The notes under the pieces are model-generated. The model was not told the origin of the DNA. It was given only the letters and a program-made list of their open reading frames with translations, and did no database searches. A program made the translations under genes and the position numbers. Positions 34,091 through 42,836 of a DNA stretch of 64,000 nt are shown one piece after another. How positions within the stretch are numbered: the first letter of the stretch is position 1; every line of letters begins with the position of its first letter. This DNA comes from an uncultured Ruminococcus sp. (GTDB lineage Bacteria > Bacillota > Clostridia > Oscillospirales > Ruminococcaceae): positions 1-64,000 of the forward strand of contig CAMWYX010000001.1 of the NCBI GenBank assembly GCA_947178575.1. Reading direction: 5' to 3'.

Positions 34091-35683
34091 ATGCGTAAAT
34101 CCGGCGAACATGGAATACTTATACTGACATCTGTTTTTTTTCTGATGTTTTTCGGAATCTCCCTGAATTTTTTAAGATTGTCCACAGAACAGGAACACGT
34201 TCAGACAGCCCGTGAAAGTTCTTTTATAACGATTCATGCCGGCGACAGTTTCGGGACAATATATGACAGGAATTTCAAACCGCTTGTAAATGAAAAAAAC
34301 AAAATAGTAGCTGTAGCTCTGCCGTCAGCCGTGGAACTCACAGAGATTGAGGAAATCGCAGAGGATAAAGCGGAAGCAACCGAAAAATATTCTGAGGGAA
34401 AGCCGTTTGCGTTCAAATGCAGAAAAAAGGGAACTGAATCGGCAGGTCTTACATTTTTTGAGATACCCGAAAGATACAGCGGAAATGTTCTTGCTCCGCA
34501 CACTATCGGCTATATATCAGAAAACAGCGGTGCTTCGGGTCTGGAATATGCTTTTGATATGCTTCTCAGGACAGGAAATACCGAAAACAGTGTCACATAT
34601 CCTACAGACGGATTCGGTCGTATACTGATAGGCGGTGAAAAAACAGTAATCCGAAGTGAAAAGACGGAATCCGGTGTTGTGACTACTCTTGACAGTGAAA
34701 TACAAAACATTTGCGAAAAAGCAGGAAGCAACATCGAAAAAGGTGCGGTAATTGTATCAGATGTAAAAAACGGCGAAATACTTGCACTTGCAAGCTTTCC
34801 GGAATATGATGTAACTGATATTTCGGATTCACTTGACGACGAAAACAGCCCGATGATAAACCGTGCTTTATATTCATACAGCGTCGGTTCGATTTTCAAG
34901 CTGATAACGGCAGGAGAGGGAATCAATGAGGGATTTTCGGGATATGTCAGCGAATGTACCGGAGAATGTGATATAATCGGGCAGATTTTCCGCTGTCACG
35001 ATTCGGACGGTCACGGAGTACAGAATATGGAATCTGCTATTGTACATTCGTGCAATCCGTATTTCATATCGCTCAGCAGATGTTTCGATATAAAATCATA
35101 CCGCAGCTTTGCCTATTCTATGGGGTTCGGACGTGAAATACATCTTTGTGCCGGAATGATTTCGTCAGCCGGAGTTCTGCCGTCTGCAAAGGAACTCCTT
35201 GTTCCGGCGGAGCTTGCCAATTTTTCTTTCGGACAGGGAAAACTGACCGCCACACCGCTTCAGATAAATCAGATGACCTGTGCAATAGCAAATGGCGGAA
35301 ATCTGATAATGCCAAGAATCGTCAGGGGAATAACCGTTGACGGCGAAACGGTGGGAAACGAAAAATCTCAGCTCCGTTCAAAAGTGATGACCGCTGAAAC
35401 CGCCGCAGAACTCAGAAAAATGATGATTGCAGTAATATACGAGAATGAAAATTCAAATGCTTCTCCGGATTATGTCAGAGCCGCCGCTAAAACTTCGACA
35501 GCACAGACCGGACGGTTCGACGAGAACGGCGAAGAATTATGCCACAGCTGGATAACAGGTTTTTTCCCTGCAAGTTCCCCGAGATATGCCGTTACTGTTC
35601 TGGTGGAGGACGGCGGTTATGGTAATGATTCGGCTGCACCGGTTTTTAAGGATATTGTCAATATGATGTGCCAGAGAAAGTGA
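34091..35683 (+). CDS. Penicillin-binding protein, transpeptidase (PbpA/PBP2-like)
   Basis: This 530-residue membrane-anchored D,D-transpeptidase cross-links peptidoglycan. There is one N-terminal membrane segment, a short dimerisation-like region and a transpeptidase domain with SIFK (Ser267, Lys270) and SCN (320-322). The third box reads KTS (467-469) instead of KTG. The N-terminal part is short compared with division or elongation PBPs, so it resembles PbpA/SpoVD-like class B enzymes. The ribosome binding site lies inside the hairpin at 34048-34088. No terminator follows before the alaS promoter. Confidence 0.88.
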   Translation: MRKSGEHGILILTSVFFLMFFGISLNFLRLSTEQEHVQTARESSFITIHAGDSFGTIYDRNFKPLVNEKNKIVAVALPSAVELTEIEEIAEDKAEATEKYSEGKPFAFKCRKKGTESAGLTFFEIPERYSGNVLAPHTIGYISENSGASGLEYAFDMLLRTGNTENSVTYPTDGFGRILIGGEKTVIRSEKTESGVVTTLDSEIQNICEKAGSNIEKGAVIVSDVKNGEILALASFPEYDVTDISDSLDDENSPMINRALYSYSVGSIFKLITAGEGINEGFSGYVSECTGECDIIGQIFRCHDSDGHGVQNMESAIVHSCNPYFISLSRCFDIKSYRSFAYSMGFGREIHLCAGMISSAGVLPSAKELLVPAELANFSFGQGKLTATPLQINQMTCAIANGGNLIMPRIVRGITVDGETVGNEKSQLRSKVMTAETAAELRKMMIAVIYENENSNASPDYVRAAAKTSTAQTGRFDENGEELCHSWITGFFPASSPRYAVTVLVEDGGYGNDSAAPVFKDIVNMMCQRK

Positions 35684-35698
35684 ATTTTAAAAAAACTA

Positions 35699-35727
35699 TT
35701 GACATTTACAGGGATTTGGATTATAAT
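35699..35727 (+). promoter_or_regulatory. alaS promoter (perfect consensus)
   Basis: TTGACA (35699-35704), 17-base spacer, TATAAT (35722-35727), both perfect. The leader of about 60 bases shows no T-box features. Confidence 0.85.
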
Positions 35728-35796
35728 TGTATTGTGTTTGATTGTATCGGCATCAGCTGAATATGATTATTGCAGAATGAAAAGGAGTAAAAATAT

Positions 35797-38433
35797 ATGC
35801 AGTGGACAGGACTTAATGACCTTCGTGAAAAATATCTGTCTTTTTTTGAAAGTAAAAATCATACAAGAATGGCAAGTGCATCGCTTGTTCCGCAGGGAGA
35901 CAAAAGCCTGCTTCTTATAAATTCAGGTATGGCACCGTTAAAGAAATATTTTCTCGGACAGGCTGTTCCTCCGAATGTGAGAGTAACAACGTGTCAGAAA
36001 TGTATCAGAACTCCGGATATAGAAAGTGTGGGCAAAACTGCCCGACACGGTACATATTTTGAAATGCTCGGTAATTTCTCTTTCGGTGATTACTTCAAGC
36101 CCGAAGCCGTTGCATGGGCTTGGGAATTTCTCACCGGTGTGCTTGAAATACCGGCTGACCGCCTCTGGATAACCATTTATGAAAGCGATGACGAGGCAGA
36201 ACAGATTTGGGAAAATAATATAGGTATTCCGCATGACAGAATTATCCGTCTCGGCAAAAAGGATAATTTCTGGGAACACGGTTCAGGCCCTTGCGGTCCT
36301 TGCAGTGAAATACATTTCGACCGTGCCGGAGCAGGAAGAAAACTCGACCGTGCCGGATTTGAAGCCGAGGGCGATAAGGATAATATAATAGAAATCTGGA
36401 ATCTTGTATTCAGTCAGTTCGACAGCGACGGAAACGGCAATTATGCCGAAATGAAAAGCAAGAATATCGATACCGGTATGGGTCTCGAACGTCTCGCCTG
36501 CGTTATGCAGAACGTTGACAATATCTTTGAAGTAGATACTGTACAGAATATAATGAAACATATTTCGTCAATCGCAGGAACTGAATACAAAAAAGATGCA
36601 AAAACTGATGTTTCTCTCCGTGTTATTACCGACCATATCAGAAGTACAACTTTTATGGTAGGTGACGGAATTATGCCGTCAAATGAGGGCAGAGGATATG
36701 TACTCCGCCGGCTTCTCAGACGTGCGGCTCGTCACGGAAGACTGCTCGGAATAGACCGCCCGTTCCTCTGCGAAGTATGTGAGACTGTTATAAATGAAAA
36801 TGCCGGAGCTTATCCCGAACTCGCCGAAAAGCGTGAATATATAAAGAAAATCATAGGCGTTGAGGAAGAGGCTTTCGCTAAGACAATCGATAAGGGAACA
36901 GATATGCTAAGCGGATTTATATCCGTTCTTGCCGGACAGGAAAAAAATGTTCTCAGCGGAGATGATGCTTTCAAGCTCGCCGATACATACGGTTTCCCGA
37001 TAGACCTGACTATTGAAATATGTGCCGAAAAGGAAATAATCGTCGATGTTGAGCGTTTCAGGGAACTCGCACAGGAGCAGAGAGCAAAGGCAAAAGCCGA
37101 CCATCTTGCCAAAGCCGGTTCGTCATGGGCTGACAGCAGTGTAAAGGTTAATGCTCCGAAAACAATATTTACCGGATATACCGACTATACCGCCGAAAAT
37201 GCGGAAATACTCGCAATTTATAAGGACGGTTCGGAAGTTGAATCCGCTTCCGAGGGCGATGATGTGATTATCGTTCTTGACAGAACTCCTTTCTATGCAG
37301 AAAGCGGCGGACAGGTCGGCGACACGGGAATTATTTCAGACGGTGTGAATACGGTCATGGTTGCAGATACGATGAAATCTGAGGGTCATTTCCTGCATAT
37401 TGCATCGGTTACAGAGGGAACGGTCAGAAAGGGCGACAAGGTTAATGCCGTCATTAATAAGTCACGCCGTGAATCAATCATGAGAAATCATACTTCTGCA
37501 CATCTTCTCCAGTATGCTCTCCGTCAGGTTCTCGGAGACCATGTTCATCAGGCAGGACAGCTCGTTAATGAAAAGGCGTGCCGTTTTGACTTCAATCATT
37601 TCAGCGGACTTACAGAATCCGAAATCGCAGAAGTTGAGAATCTTGTCAATGCCGAAATAATGAAAGCTATTCCGGTAACTATGGTTGAGATGCCTATAGA
37701 AGAAGCAAGAAATCTCGGTGCAATGGCGTTGTTCGGCGAAAAATACGGTGATACTGTACGTGTTGTGACAGCCGGAAATTCAATTGAGTTCTGCGGAGGT
37801 ACACATATATCAAATACTTCACAGATAGGACTTTTCCGCATAGTTTCGGAAAGTTCCGTTGCAGCCGGTGTAAGACGTATCGAGGCTGTTACCGGTATGG
37901 GTGTGATGGAACTTCTCAACGAATACCGAAATACTATTCTCAAATCCGCAAAGGCATTTAAACTTGCCAATGTGAATGAACTTCCTGAGAAATGTACTGC
38001 TGTTGCCTCTGAACTCAAGGAAAAGGACAAGGCTCTTGAAAGTCTCGGACAGCAGATTGCAAATGCCAAAGTTTTTGCTATCTTTGACAATGCACAGGAA
38101 GTAAACGGAGTTAAGCTTGTTTCGGCAAAAATGGGCGGTTCTGCTCCCGATGCTCTCCGCAAACTCGGTGACAGCGTAAAGGAGAAAAAAGAAGCCGTTG
38201 TGGCATTGTTCGCTGGTGTTGTCGGTGAAAAGGGTACGCTTTATTGCGTATGTACAAAGGAAGCAGTTGCAAAGGGTGCAAATGCCGGAAAAATTGTCCG
38301 TGAAATATCCGCACTCACAGGCGGTAAGGGCGGAGGACGTCCCGATAGTGCTATGGCAGGTATCGGAGACATCTCAAAGCTTGATTCCGCTATGGATAAG
38401 TTCGCAGATATAGTGAGCGGATTTATAAAGTAA
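35797..38433 (+). CDS. alaS: Alanyl-tRNA synthetase
   Basis: This 878-residue class II synthetase charges tRNA-Ala. The catalytic core begins WTGLNDLREKYLSFFES. The editing domain has the zinc motif HTSAHLLQ and CGGTH, and the C-terminal DHHA1 domain ends with GKGGGRPDSAMAG. Full length. AAGGAG ribosome binding site. It has its own consensus promoter and is monocistronic or followed by the small element at 38460. Confidence 0.97.
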   Translation: MQWTGLNDLREKYLSFFESKNHTRMASASLVPQGDKSLLLINSGMAPLKKYFLGQAVPPNVRVTTCQKCIRTPDIESVGKTARHGTYFEMLGNFSFGDYFKPEAVAWAWEFLTGVLEIPADRLWITIYESDDEAEQIWENNIGIPHDRIIRLGKKDNFWEHGSGPCGPCSEIHFDRAGAGRKLDRAGFEAEGDKDNIIEIWNLVFSQFDSDGNGNYAEMKSKNIDTGMGLERLACVMQNVDNIFEVDTVQNIMKHISSIAGTEYKKDAKTDVSLRVITDHIRSTTFMVGDGIMPSNEGRGYVLRRLLRRAARHGRLLGIDRPFLCEVCETVINENAGAYPELAEKREYIKKIIGVEEEAFAKTIDKGTDMLSGFISVLAGQEKNVLSGDDAFKLADTYGFPIDLTIEICAEKEIIVDVERFRELAQEQRAKAKADHLAKAGSSWADSSVKVNAPKTIFTGYTDYTAENAEILAIYKDGSEVESASEGDDVIIVLDRTPFYAESGGQVGDTGIISDGVNTVMVADTMKSEGHFLHIASVTEGTVRKGDKVNAVINKSRRESIMRNHTSAHLLQYALRQVLGDHVHQAGQLVNEKACRFDFNHFSGLTESEIAEVENLVNAEIMKAIPVTMVEMPIEEARNLGAMALFGEKYGDTVRVVTAGNSIEFCGGTHISNTSQIGLFRIVSESSVAAGVRRIEAVTGMGVMELLNEYRNTILKSAKAFKLANVNELPEKCTAVASELKEKDKALESLGQQIANAKVFAIFDNAQEVNGVKLVSAKMGGSAPDALRKLGDSVKEKKEAVVALFAGVVGEKGTLYCVCTKEAVAKGANAGKIVREISALTGGKGGGRPDSAMAGIGDISKLDSAMDKFADIVSGFIK

Positions 38434-38513
38434 AATTTTATCCTGTTTTCGGCAGAATACCCCCACTTCTAAGCGAAGCGAAAGTGGGGGATGAATGCCA
38501 TCTGAAAAACGTA

Positions 38514-38543
38514 TTGACAAATCATATTAAATTGTTGTATAAT
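38514..38543 (+). promoter_or_regulatory. Consensus promoter inside the small element
   Basis: TTGACA (38514-38519), 18-base spacer, TATAAT (38538-38543). Transcription would begin near 38550 at the first arm of the structured RNA and could run into the HIT gene. Confidence 0.7.
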
Positions 38544-38550
38544 AAAGATG

Positions 38551-38643
38551 TCCTGATAGTTAAGATATGCGGTTACATTGTCGAATCGTACAGTGTGTAA
38601 AATCTTAAGCGTCAGTTAGTCTTCTGTAAAAATGAAATCAGGA
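38551..38643 (+). ncRNA. Candidate structured RNA, nested-stem domain
   Basis: Three nested stems are visible. TCCTGAT (38551-38557) pairs with ATCAGGA (38637-38643). TTAAGAT (38560-38566) pairs with ATCTTAA (38602-38608). ACATTGT (38575-38581) pairs with ACAGTGT (38590-38596) with one G-U. It starts almost exactly at the predicted transcription start. Family unknown. Confidence 0.45.
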
Positions 38644-38665
38644 GTAAAATAATAATTAAATTAAA

Positions 38666-38811
38666 AGTAGTGTTGTGGACTTAACAGTCCTATACAGTAG
38701 TGGCGAAGTGGATACGCCTGTAAGAATAAGGGCTGCCTAATTTTTCGGGTGGAAACTTAAATGCCAATCTTCTTACGAAGCCCCCACCTCTATAGGTGGA
38801 GGAGAGTTCAC
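38666..38811 (+). ncRNA. Candidate omega-RNA-like right-end RNA of the element
   Basis: Consecutive hairpins lead to the right-end palindrome. GGACT/AGTCC has a 4-base loop (38677-38690). GGCG pairs with CGCC (38702-38705 with 38715-38718). GTAAGAA (38720-38726) pairs with TTCTTAC (38770-38776). By position this resembles the RNA that overlaps the right end of TnpB-carrying IS200/IS605 elements. No TnpB gene is present, and the assignment is by analogy only. Confidence 0.35.
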
Positions 38812-38863
38812 TCCGGTGCGGATATTTTTGACGTGCTGGAATAATGTAAAAGGAGAAAAAAAT

Positions 38864-39217
38864 ATGGACTGCTTGTTCTGTAAAATTATAGCAGGGGAAA
38901 TACCCAGTACAAAAGTTTATGAGGACGAATACGTTTATAGTTTCAAGGATATTGCCCCGATTGCTCCGGTGCATAATCTTATAATCCCGAAACAGCACAT
39001 CTGCTGTGCAAACGGCGTAAATGAGGAAAATTCAATTTCGGTGGCAAAAGTTTTTGAAGCAGCCGCCAAGATTGCGAAATCCGAAGGAATCGAAAGCTAT
39101 CGTATTATCAATAACTGCGGAGAAGATGCAGGTCAGACCGTTTTTCATCTGCATTTTCATATGGTTGCCGGAGTTAAAATGGGCTGGGGTCCGGAATCAC
39201 TCGGAAAAACTGAATGA
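38864..39217 (+). CDS. HIT family protein (histidine triad nucleotide-binding)
   Basis: This 117-residue protein has the histidine triad HLHFHM near the C-terminus and the N-terminal DCLFCKIIAGEIPS stretch of the HinT branch, which hydrolyses adenosine phosphoramidates and adenylates. A longer frame opens at 38816, but AAAGGAG before ATG 38864 fixes the start. It is followed closely by a phosphoribosyltransferase gene. Confidence 0.94.
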   Translation: MDCLFCKIIAGEIPSTKVYEDEYVYSFKDIAPIAPVHNLIIPKQHICCANGVNEENSISVAKVFEAAAKIAKSEGIESYRIINNCGEDAGQTVFHLHFHMVAGVKMGWGPESLGKTE

Positions 39218-39228
39218 GGAAAAATATA

Positions 39229-39768
39229 ATGGGCAATACGTATAAAATGACTATAGCAGGGCTGGAGCGTGAACTTCCGCTCTGCCCTCTGAACGATAAA
39301 CTCGATATAGCCGCGTTTGTTATGTTTTCAGATGTGGAGATAACAGTCGCATCTGCTTCGGAACTTCTGAAAAAAGTACCGGATTTCGATGTTATACTCA
39401 CCGCCGAGTCAAAAGGAATCCCGCTCGGCTACGAAATGGCAAGACAAAGCGGTAAACCGTATGTTGTAGCAAGAAAATCCGTCAAGCTGTATATGAGCGA
39501 GCCGGTTTCGGTTACAGTAAAATCAATAACCACCGAGGCAGAGCAGACATTGTATCTGTCGGCTGAAAAATCGGAAATGATAAGAGGAAAAAAGGTTCTT
39601 GTAGCAGACGATGTTATAAGTACCGGAGAATCGCTGAAAGCCCTTGAAAAACTTGTGGAATGTGCAGGCGGTGAAGTATCGGCAAAAACGGCAGTTCTTG
39701 CAGAGGGAGACGCAGCTGAAAGAACCGATATAGTATTTCTCGAAAAACTTCCGCTGTTCTTTAAATAA
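39229..39768 (+). CDS. Adenine/xanthine-type phosphoribosyltransferase
   Basis: This 179-residue type I phosphoribosyltransferase has the PRPP-binding loop VLVADDVISTGESL, the basis for saying it links a base to PRPP. TAESKGIPLGYEMARQSGKPYVVARK resembles the Apt/PurR pattern, so purine salvage or a purine-sensing role is likely, but the base is not certain. ATG 39214 lies inside the HIT gene. GAGG at 39216-39220 places the start at 39229. Confidence 0.82.
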   Translation: MGNTYKMTIAGLERELPLCPLNDKLDIAAFVMFSDVEITVASASELLKKVPDFDVILTAESKGIPLGYEMARQSGKPYVVARKSVKLYMSEPVSVTVKSITTEAEQTLYLSAEKSEMIRGKKVLVADDVISTGESLKALEKLVECAGGEVSAKTAVLAEGDAAERTDIVFLEKLPLFFK

Positions 39769-39773
39769 GTGAT

Positions 39774-41729
39774 ATGAAGCGAAAAATAATCGGGGCGGCA
39801 GCGGCGTATATGTCGGGATTGTTTTTCGCTTCATTTTTCTGCGGAATTTCAGGCATTATAATGATTTCATGCGTTTTCTTTTCAATGCTGATTCTGCAGA
39901 AAATGGGGAAATTCAGCATTTCCGATATTATTGCAATGTCAGTTATTTTTGTTACGGCGTTTTCGGTTAACCGGCTGTATACTGTCATGTATGTGGATAT
40001 GCTGAGAGGTTACAGCGGATATACCGGCGGTTTCACGGGAAAAATCGTTGATTATGATGTTTATGCCGGCGATTTCGCAGTGTATGTGCTTGACGGCGTG
40101 ATTGATGTCGGTCAGAAAGCAAAAATAATAGTTAAATCAAACGAACTCGATGCCGGATACGGCGATATTCTGACAATTGAAAGCTGTGAATTTGCAAAGA
40201 CAGAAAGCAGTTATCTTTTTGACAGCAAAACGTATAACAGTTCACGCCATATTTTTCTGGAGGCAGTTAAAACGGACGGAATAAGCGTATCACATGGTAA
40301 ATCCGGAAAATTACATCAATGTATTGCGGATTTCCGTGCCGGAATGATAAACCGTCTATGTGTGGCAGTCGGCAGGGAAGCCGGCGGATTTCTTTCGGGA
40401 ATGATGTTCGGCGAAAAACAGTATATCGACAGCGGTACAAAATCGGAACTGTACCGGACAGGAATCGGTCATATTCTGGCGGTATCGGGACTTCATGTAT
40501 CTGCTGTTTCGGCGTTTCTGATGATGATTTTTAAACGTCTTAATATAAACAGATTTATCCGTTTCGGAATTGTAAACGCCGTGATTCTGTTTGTTATTGC
40601 ACTTGCTAATTTTCCTGTATCGGCGATACGTGCGGTAATTATGACTGATATGATATATTCGGCGGAACTTTTCCGTCAGCAGAATGATTCTCTCAATTCG
40701 CTTGCGGTGGCGGCTCTTGCTATATGTATCGCCGACCCTTACGCCTTGTACAGCAGCGGATTTATTCTTTCGCTTTCGGGTACGGCAGGAATAGCCGTTT
40801 TTGCACCATATATGACTGGAAATATTGATTCCGAAAAAATCGGAAAGACTGGAAAAATGTTTCTGAATGCTTTGTTTACATCAATTGCGGTTACTCCGGC
40901 TACGATGTATTATTTCAGCGAAGTTTCAATAATATCTCCGCTCACGAATGTTATTCTTGTTCCGATGTGTATGACGGCGATGTTTTTTGGTGTTCTGTTT
41001 GTGGTTACAGGAGGTATATTTGATGTAATTCTGTACCCTGCGGAATTAATGATAAATACAGTATTGAAAATATCCGATAAAACAGCGGTACTTGGATTTG
41101 CTCATATTTCAAAGATAAGCGGAGCAGTACCGCTGATTTTTATAATTATGGCATTGATAACGGTGTTCATATATCTGTTTTCTGGAAACAGGCGTTCAGT
41201 GCTGAATTTCATAGTGATTTCAGCTGTTATCAGTACAGCATTATTTGCTGTTATGCGTCATGTGTATTCGGAAAAACTTGTTGTTGCGGTTTTTGGCAGA
41301 GATGATGATTATAATTATTCGGCTGTGATTTCGTATCATAATAAAATTATCGTTGCGGATATAAGCGGAAATAATAAATCCGCATCATATGTAAGGAAAT
41401 ATATTGCCGAAAACGGTCTCGGAATAAATTCTCTGATTCTTACCGAATCCGTACATTCGCAGTATTCGTTATACGAAAAAGCACTGAAATTGTCTCCTCC
41501 TGAAAATATATACGCTGTATGCAGTACACGGACGCATAATGAATATTTTGAAACCATTGACGGAAACGAAACTGTATTTGATGCCGGTGATTATATCGTT
41601 AAGATTGAATACGGCTGTATTACTATAGTTTCGGAAACAGATACAATTATTGTTCCGGCAGATTCTCAGCCGTACATGATAAGTCCGGACGGCGGAGAAG
41701 TCAATGCCGAATTGAGAATATACAGATAG
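39774..41729 (+). CDS. comEC: ComEC/Rec2-type competence membrane protein with degenerate beta-lactamase domain
   Basis: This 651-residue protein has N-terminal membrane segments, an OB-like exported region (about 80-170) and the competence domain with GIGHILAVSGLHVSAVSAF. ComEC forms the channel for single-stranded DNA uptake. The C-terminal metallo-beta-lactamase-like domain (about 500-651) has lost its markers. DVGQGD reads VFGRDDD, the DGG position reads DISG, and the HxHxDH motif reads TESVHSQY. It starts six bases after the previous gene with a poor ribosome binding site. It precedes holA, a common Firmicute order. Confidence 0.88.
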   Translation: MKRKIIGAAAAYMSGLFFASFFCGISGIIMISCVFFSMLILQKMGKFSISDIIAMSVIFVTAFSVNRLYTVMYVDMLRGYSGYTGGFTGKIVDYDVYAGDFAVYVLDGVIDVGQKAKIIVKSNELDAGYGDILTIESCEFAKTESSYLFDSKTYNSSRHIFLEAVKTDGISVSHGKSGKLHQCIADFRAGMINRLCVAVGREAGGFLSGMMFGEKQYIDSGTKSELYRTGIGHILAVSGLHVSAVSAFLMMIFKRLNINRFIRFGIVNAVILFVIALANFPVSAIRAVIMTDMIYSAELFRQQNDSLNSLAVAALAICIADPYALYSSGFILSLSGTAGIAVFAPYMTGNIDSEKIGKTGKMFLNALFTSIAVTPATMYYFSEVSIISPLTNVILVPMCMTAMFFGVLFVVTGGIFDVILYPAELMINTVLKISDKTAVLGFAHISKISGAVPLIFIIMALITVFIYLFSGNRRSVLNFIVISAVISTALFAVMRHVYSEKLVVAVFGRDDDYNYSAVISYHNKIIVADISGNNKSASYVRKYIAENGLGINSLILTESVHSQYSLYEKALKLSPPENIYAVCSTRTHNEYFETIDGNETVFDAGDYIVKIEYGCITIVSETDTIIVPADSQPYMISPDGGEVNAELRIYR

Positions 41730-41743
41730 GGCGGAGGTTTTGA

Positions 41744-42832
41744 ATGCCGAAAATAAATTCGGGAGAGCTGACAGCATCTCTTAAAAAAGGTCAGCTCAGC
41801 AGACTATATTATATCTTCGGCGGAGATGTTGCCGGAGTTACAAAAATGACAAGATTGATTATAAATACAGCTGTAGGCGGAAATGAGGAATTTGCCCTTA
41901 CACGCTTTGACGGCAGACGGCTTGATATATCTCAGCTTGCCGATACGGCGGGACAGTTCAACATGATGTCGGATTACAACTGCATATTGATAAACGACTA
42001 CAACTGTGAAAAGCCGTATGAGGATATGCGTGGACGTTCCGCAGATGATGTCACAAAAAAACTTCTTGCCGTACTTAAAGATATACCTCCGCAGACAGTG
42101 ATAATATTCAATGTCACCGGATTTGAAGTAAAAGTCCAGCGTGATTTCCGTTCGGGGCAGAATATAATAAAGGACAAGAATAAAAAATTAGCCGATTTTG
42201 TGGCAAAGAACGGCATATTATGCGAATTTCCCGTAAAGACTTCCGGAGAGCTTTCAAAAATCATCACCGCTGAAGTTTCAGCTCAGGGCGGAAAAATATC
42301 ATTGCAGAATGCCCGTGAACTCGCAGATATGTGCCTTTGTGACGGAGTAATTATCGAAAATGAAATCGCAAAGCTCTGTTCGTATGCAGACGGCAGGGAA
42401 ATAACACGTGAAATGATTCACGAAATGGTTCACGAACAGAATGATACAACCGTATATAATCTTGCGAATGCGGTTGTCTCGCTTAATGCAGATTTGGCAT
42501 TTGAAGCTATAGATGAACTGAATGTGGGAAATGAAAACCGTGTAATTGTTCTGGGGGCGATAACAAATGCGTTTCTTGACCTCTACCGTGCGGCGTGTGC
42601 ATTAAAAGCAGGAGTATCGGCTGAACAGGTTACCGCCGACTTTGAATACAGAGGACGTGCTTTTGCCGTCAGAAACGCTTTCAGGGATTGTTCCGGAATG
42701 AGTATCGAACGGCTCAGAAAGTGTATAATAATACTCCGCAATACGACAATGAGATTAAATTCCACAGCGTCTGACCCTCGTACAGCTATAGAACAGGCAG
42801 TTGTGCAGATGCTCGAAATAAATGACAGGTGA
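41744..42832 (+). CDS. holA: DNA polymerase III subunit delta
   Basis: This 362-residue clamp-loader subunit opens the beta sliding clamp. The sequence is divergent, as is normal for HolA. The YYIFGGDVAG start, the central AAA-like domain and the C-terminal collar helices match. The place after comEC is the usual Firmicute synteny. CGGAGG ribosome binding site. It overlaps an alternative start of the next gene. Confidence 0.9.
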   Translation: MPKINSGELTASLKKGQLSRLYYIFGGDVAGVTKMTRLIINTAVGGNEEFALTRFDGRRLDISQLADTAGQFNMMSDYNCILINDYNCEKPYEDMRGRSADDVTKKLLAVLKDIPPQTVIIFNVTGFEVKVQRDFRSGQNIIKDKNKKLADFVAKNGILCEFPVKTSGELSKIITAEVSAQGGKISLQNARELADMCLCDGVIIENEIAKLCSYADGREITREMIHEMVHEQNDTTVYNLANAVVSLNADLAFEAIDELNVGNENRVIVLGAITNAFLDLYRAACALKAGVSAEQVTADFEYRGRAFAVRNAFRDCSGMSIERLRKCIIILRNTTMRLNSTASDPRTAIEQAVVQMLEINDR

Positions 42833-42836
42833 CAAG

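Larger units (their letters stand above)
38460..38811 (+). mobile_element. Small non-autonomous element with IS200/IS605-like hairpin ends
   Basis: The left end is a 9-bp palindrome CCCCCACTT/AAGTGGGGG (38460-38468 with 38482-38490) followed by GATGAATGCC. The right end is CCCCCACCT/AGGTGGAGG (38781-38789 with 38794-38802, one mismatch) followed by AGAGTTCAC. Subterminal imperfect palindromes and this right-end wording are typical of IS200/IS605 elements of Clostridia. The interior of about 290 bases holds no transposase or TnpB gene, so it would be a non-autonomous derivative or a relic. It fills most of the alaS-HIT gap and seems to supply the promoter for what follows. Confidence 0.5.

Noticed and set aside
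35728-35796. T-box riboswitch upstream of alaS
   Set aside because: The leader is only about 60 bases and lacks the T-box bulge sequence and a terminator.
35699-35920. 73-codon frame starting at the alaS promoter
   Set aside because: It begins at the -35 box and runs out of frame into alaS. No ribosome binding site.
38460-38490. Hairpin after alaS as an intrinsic terminator
   Set aside because: The stem is strong but no T-tract follows. The sequence after it fits an IS200/IS605-like left end better.
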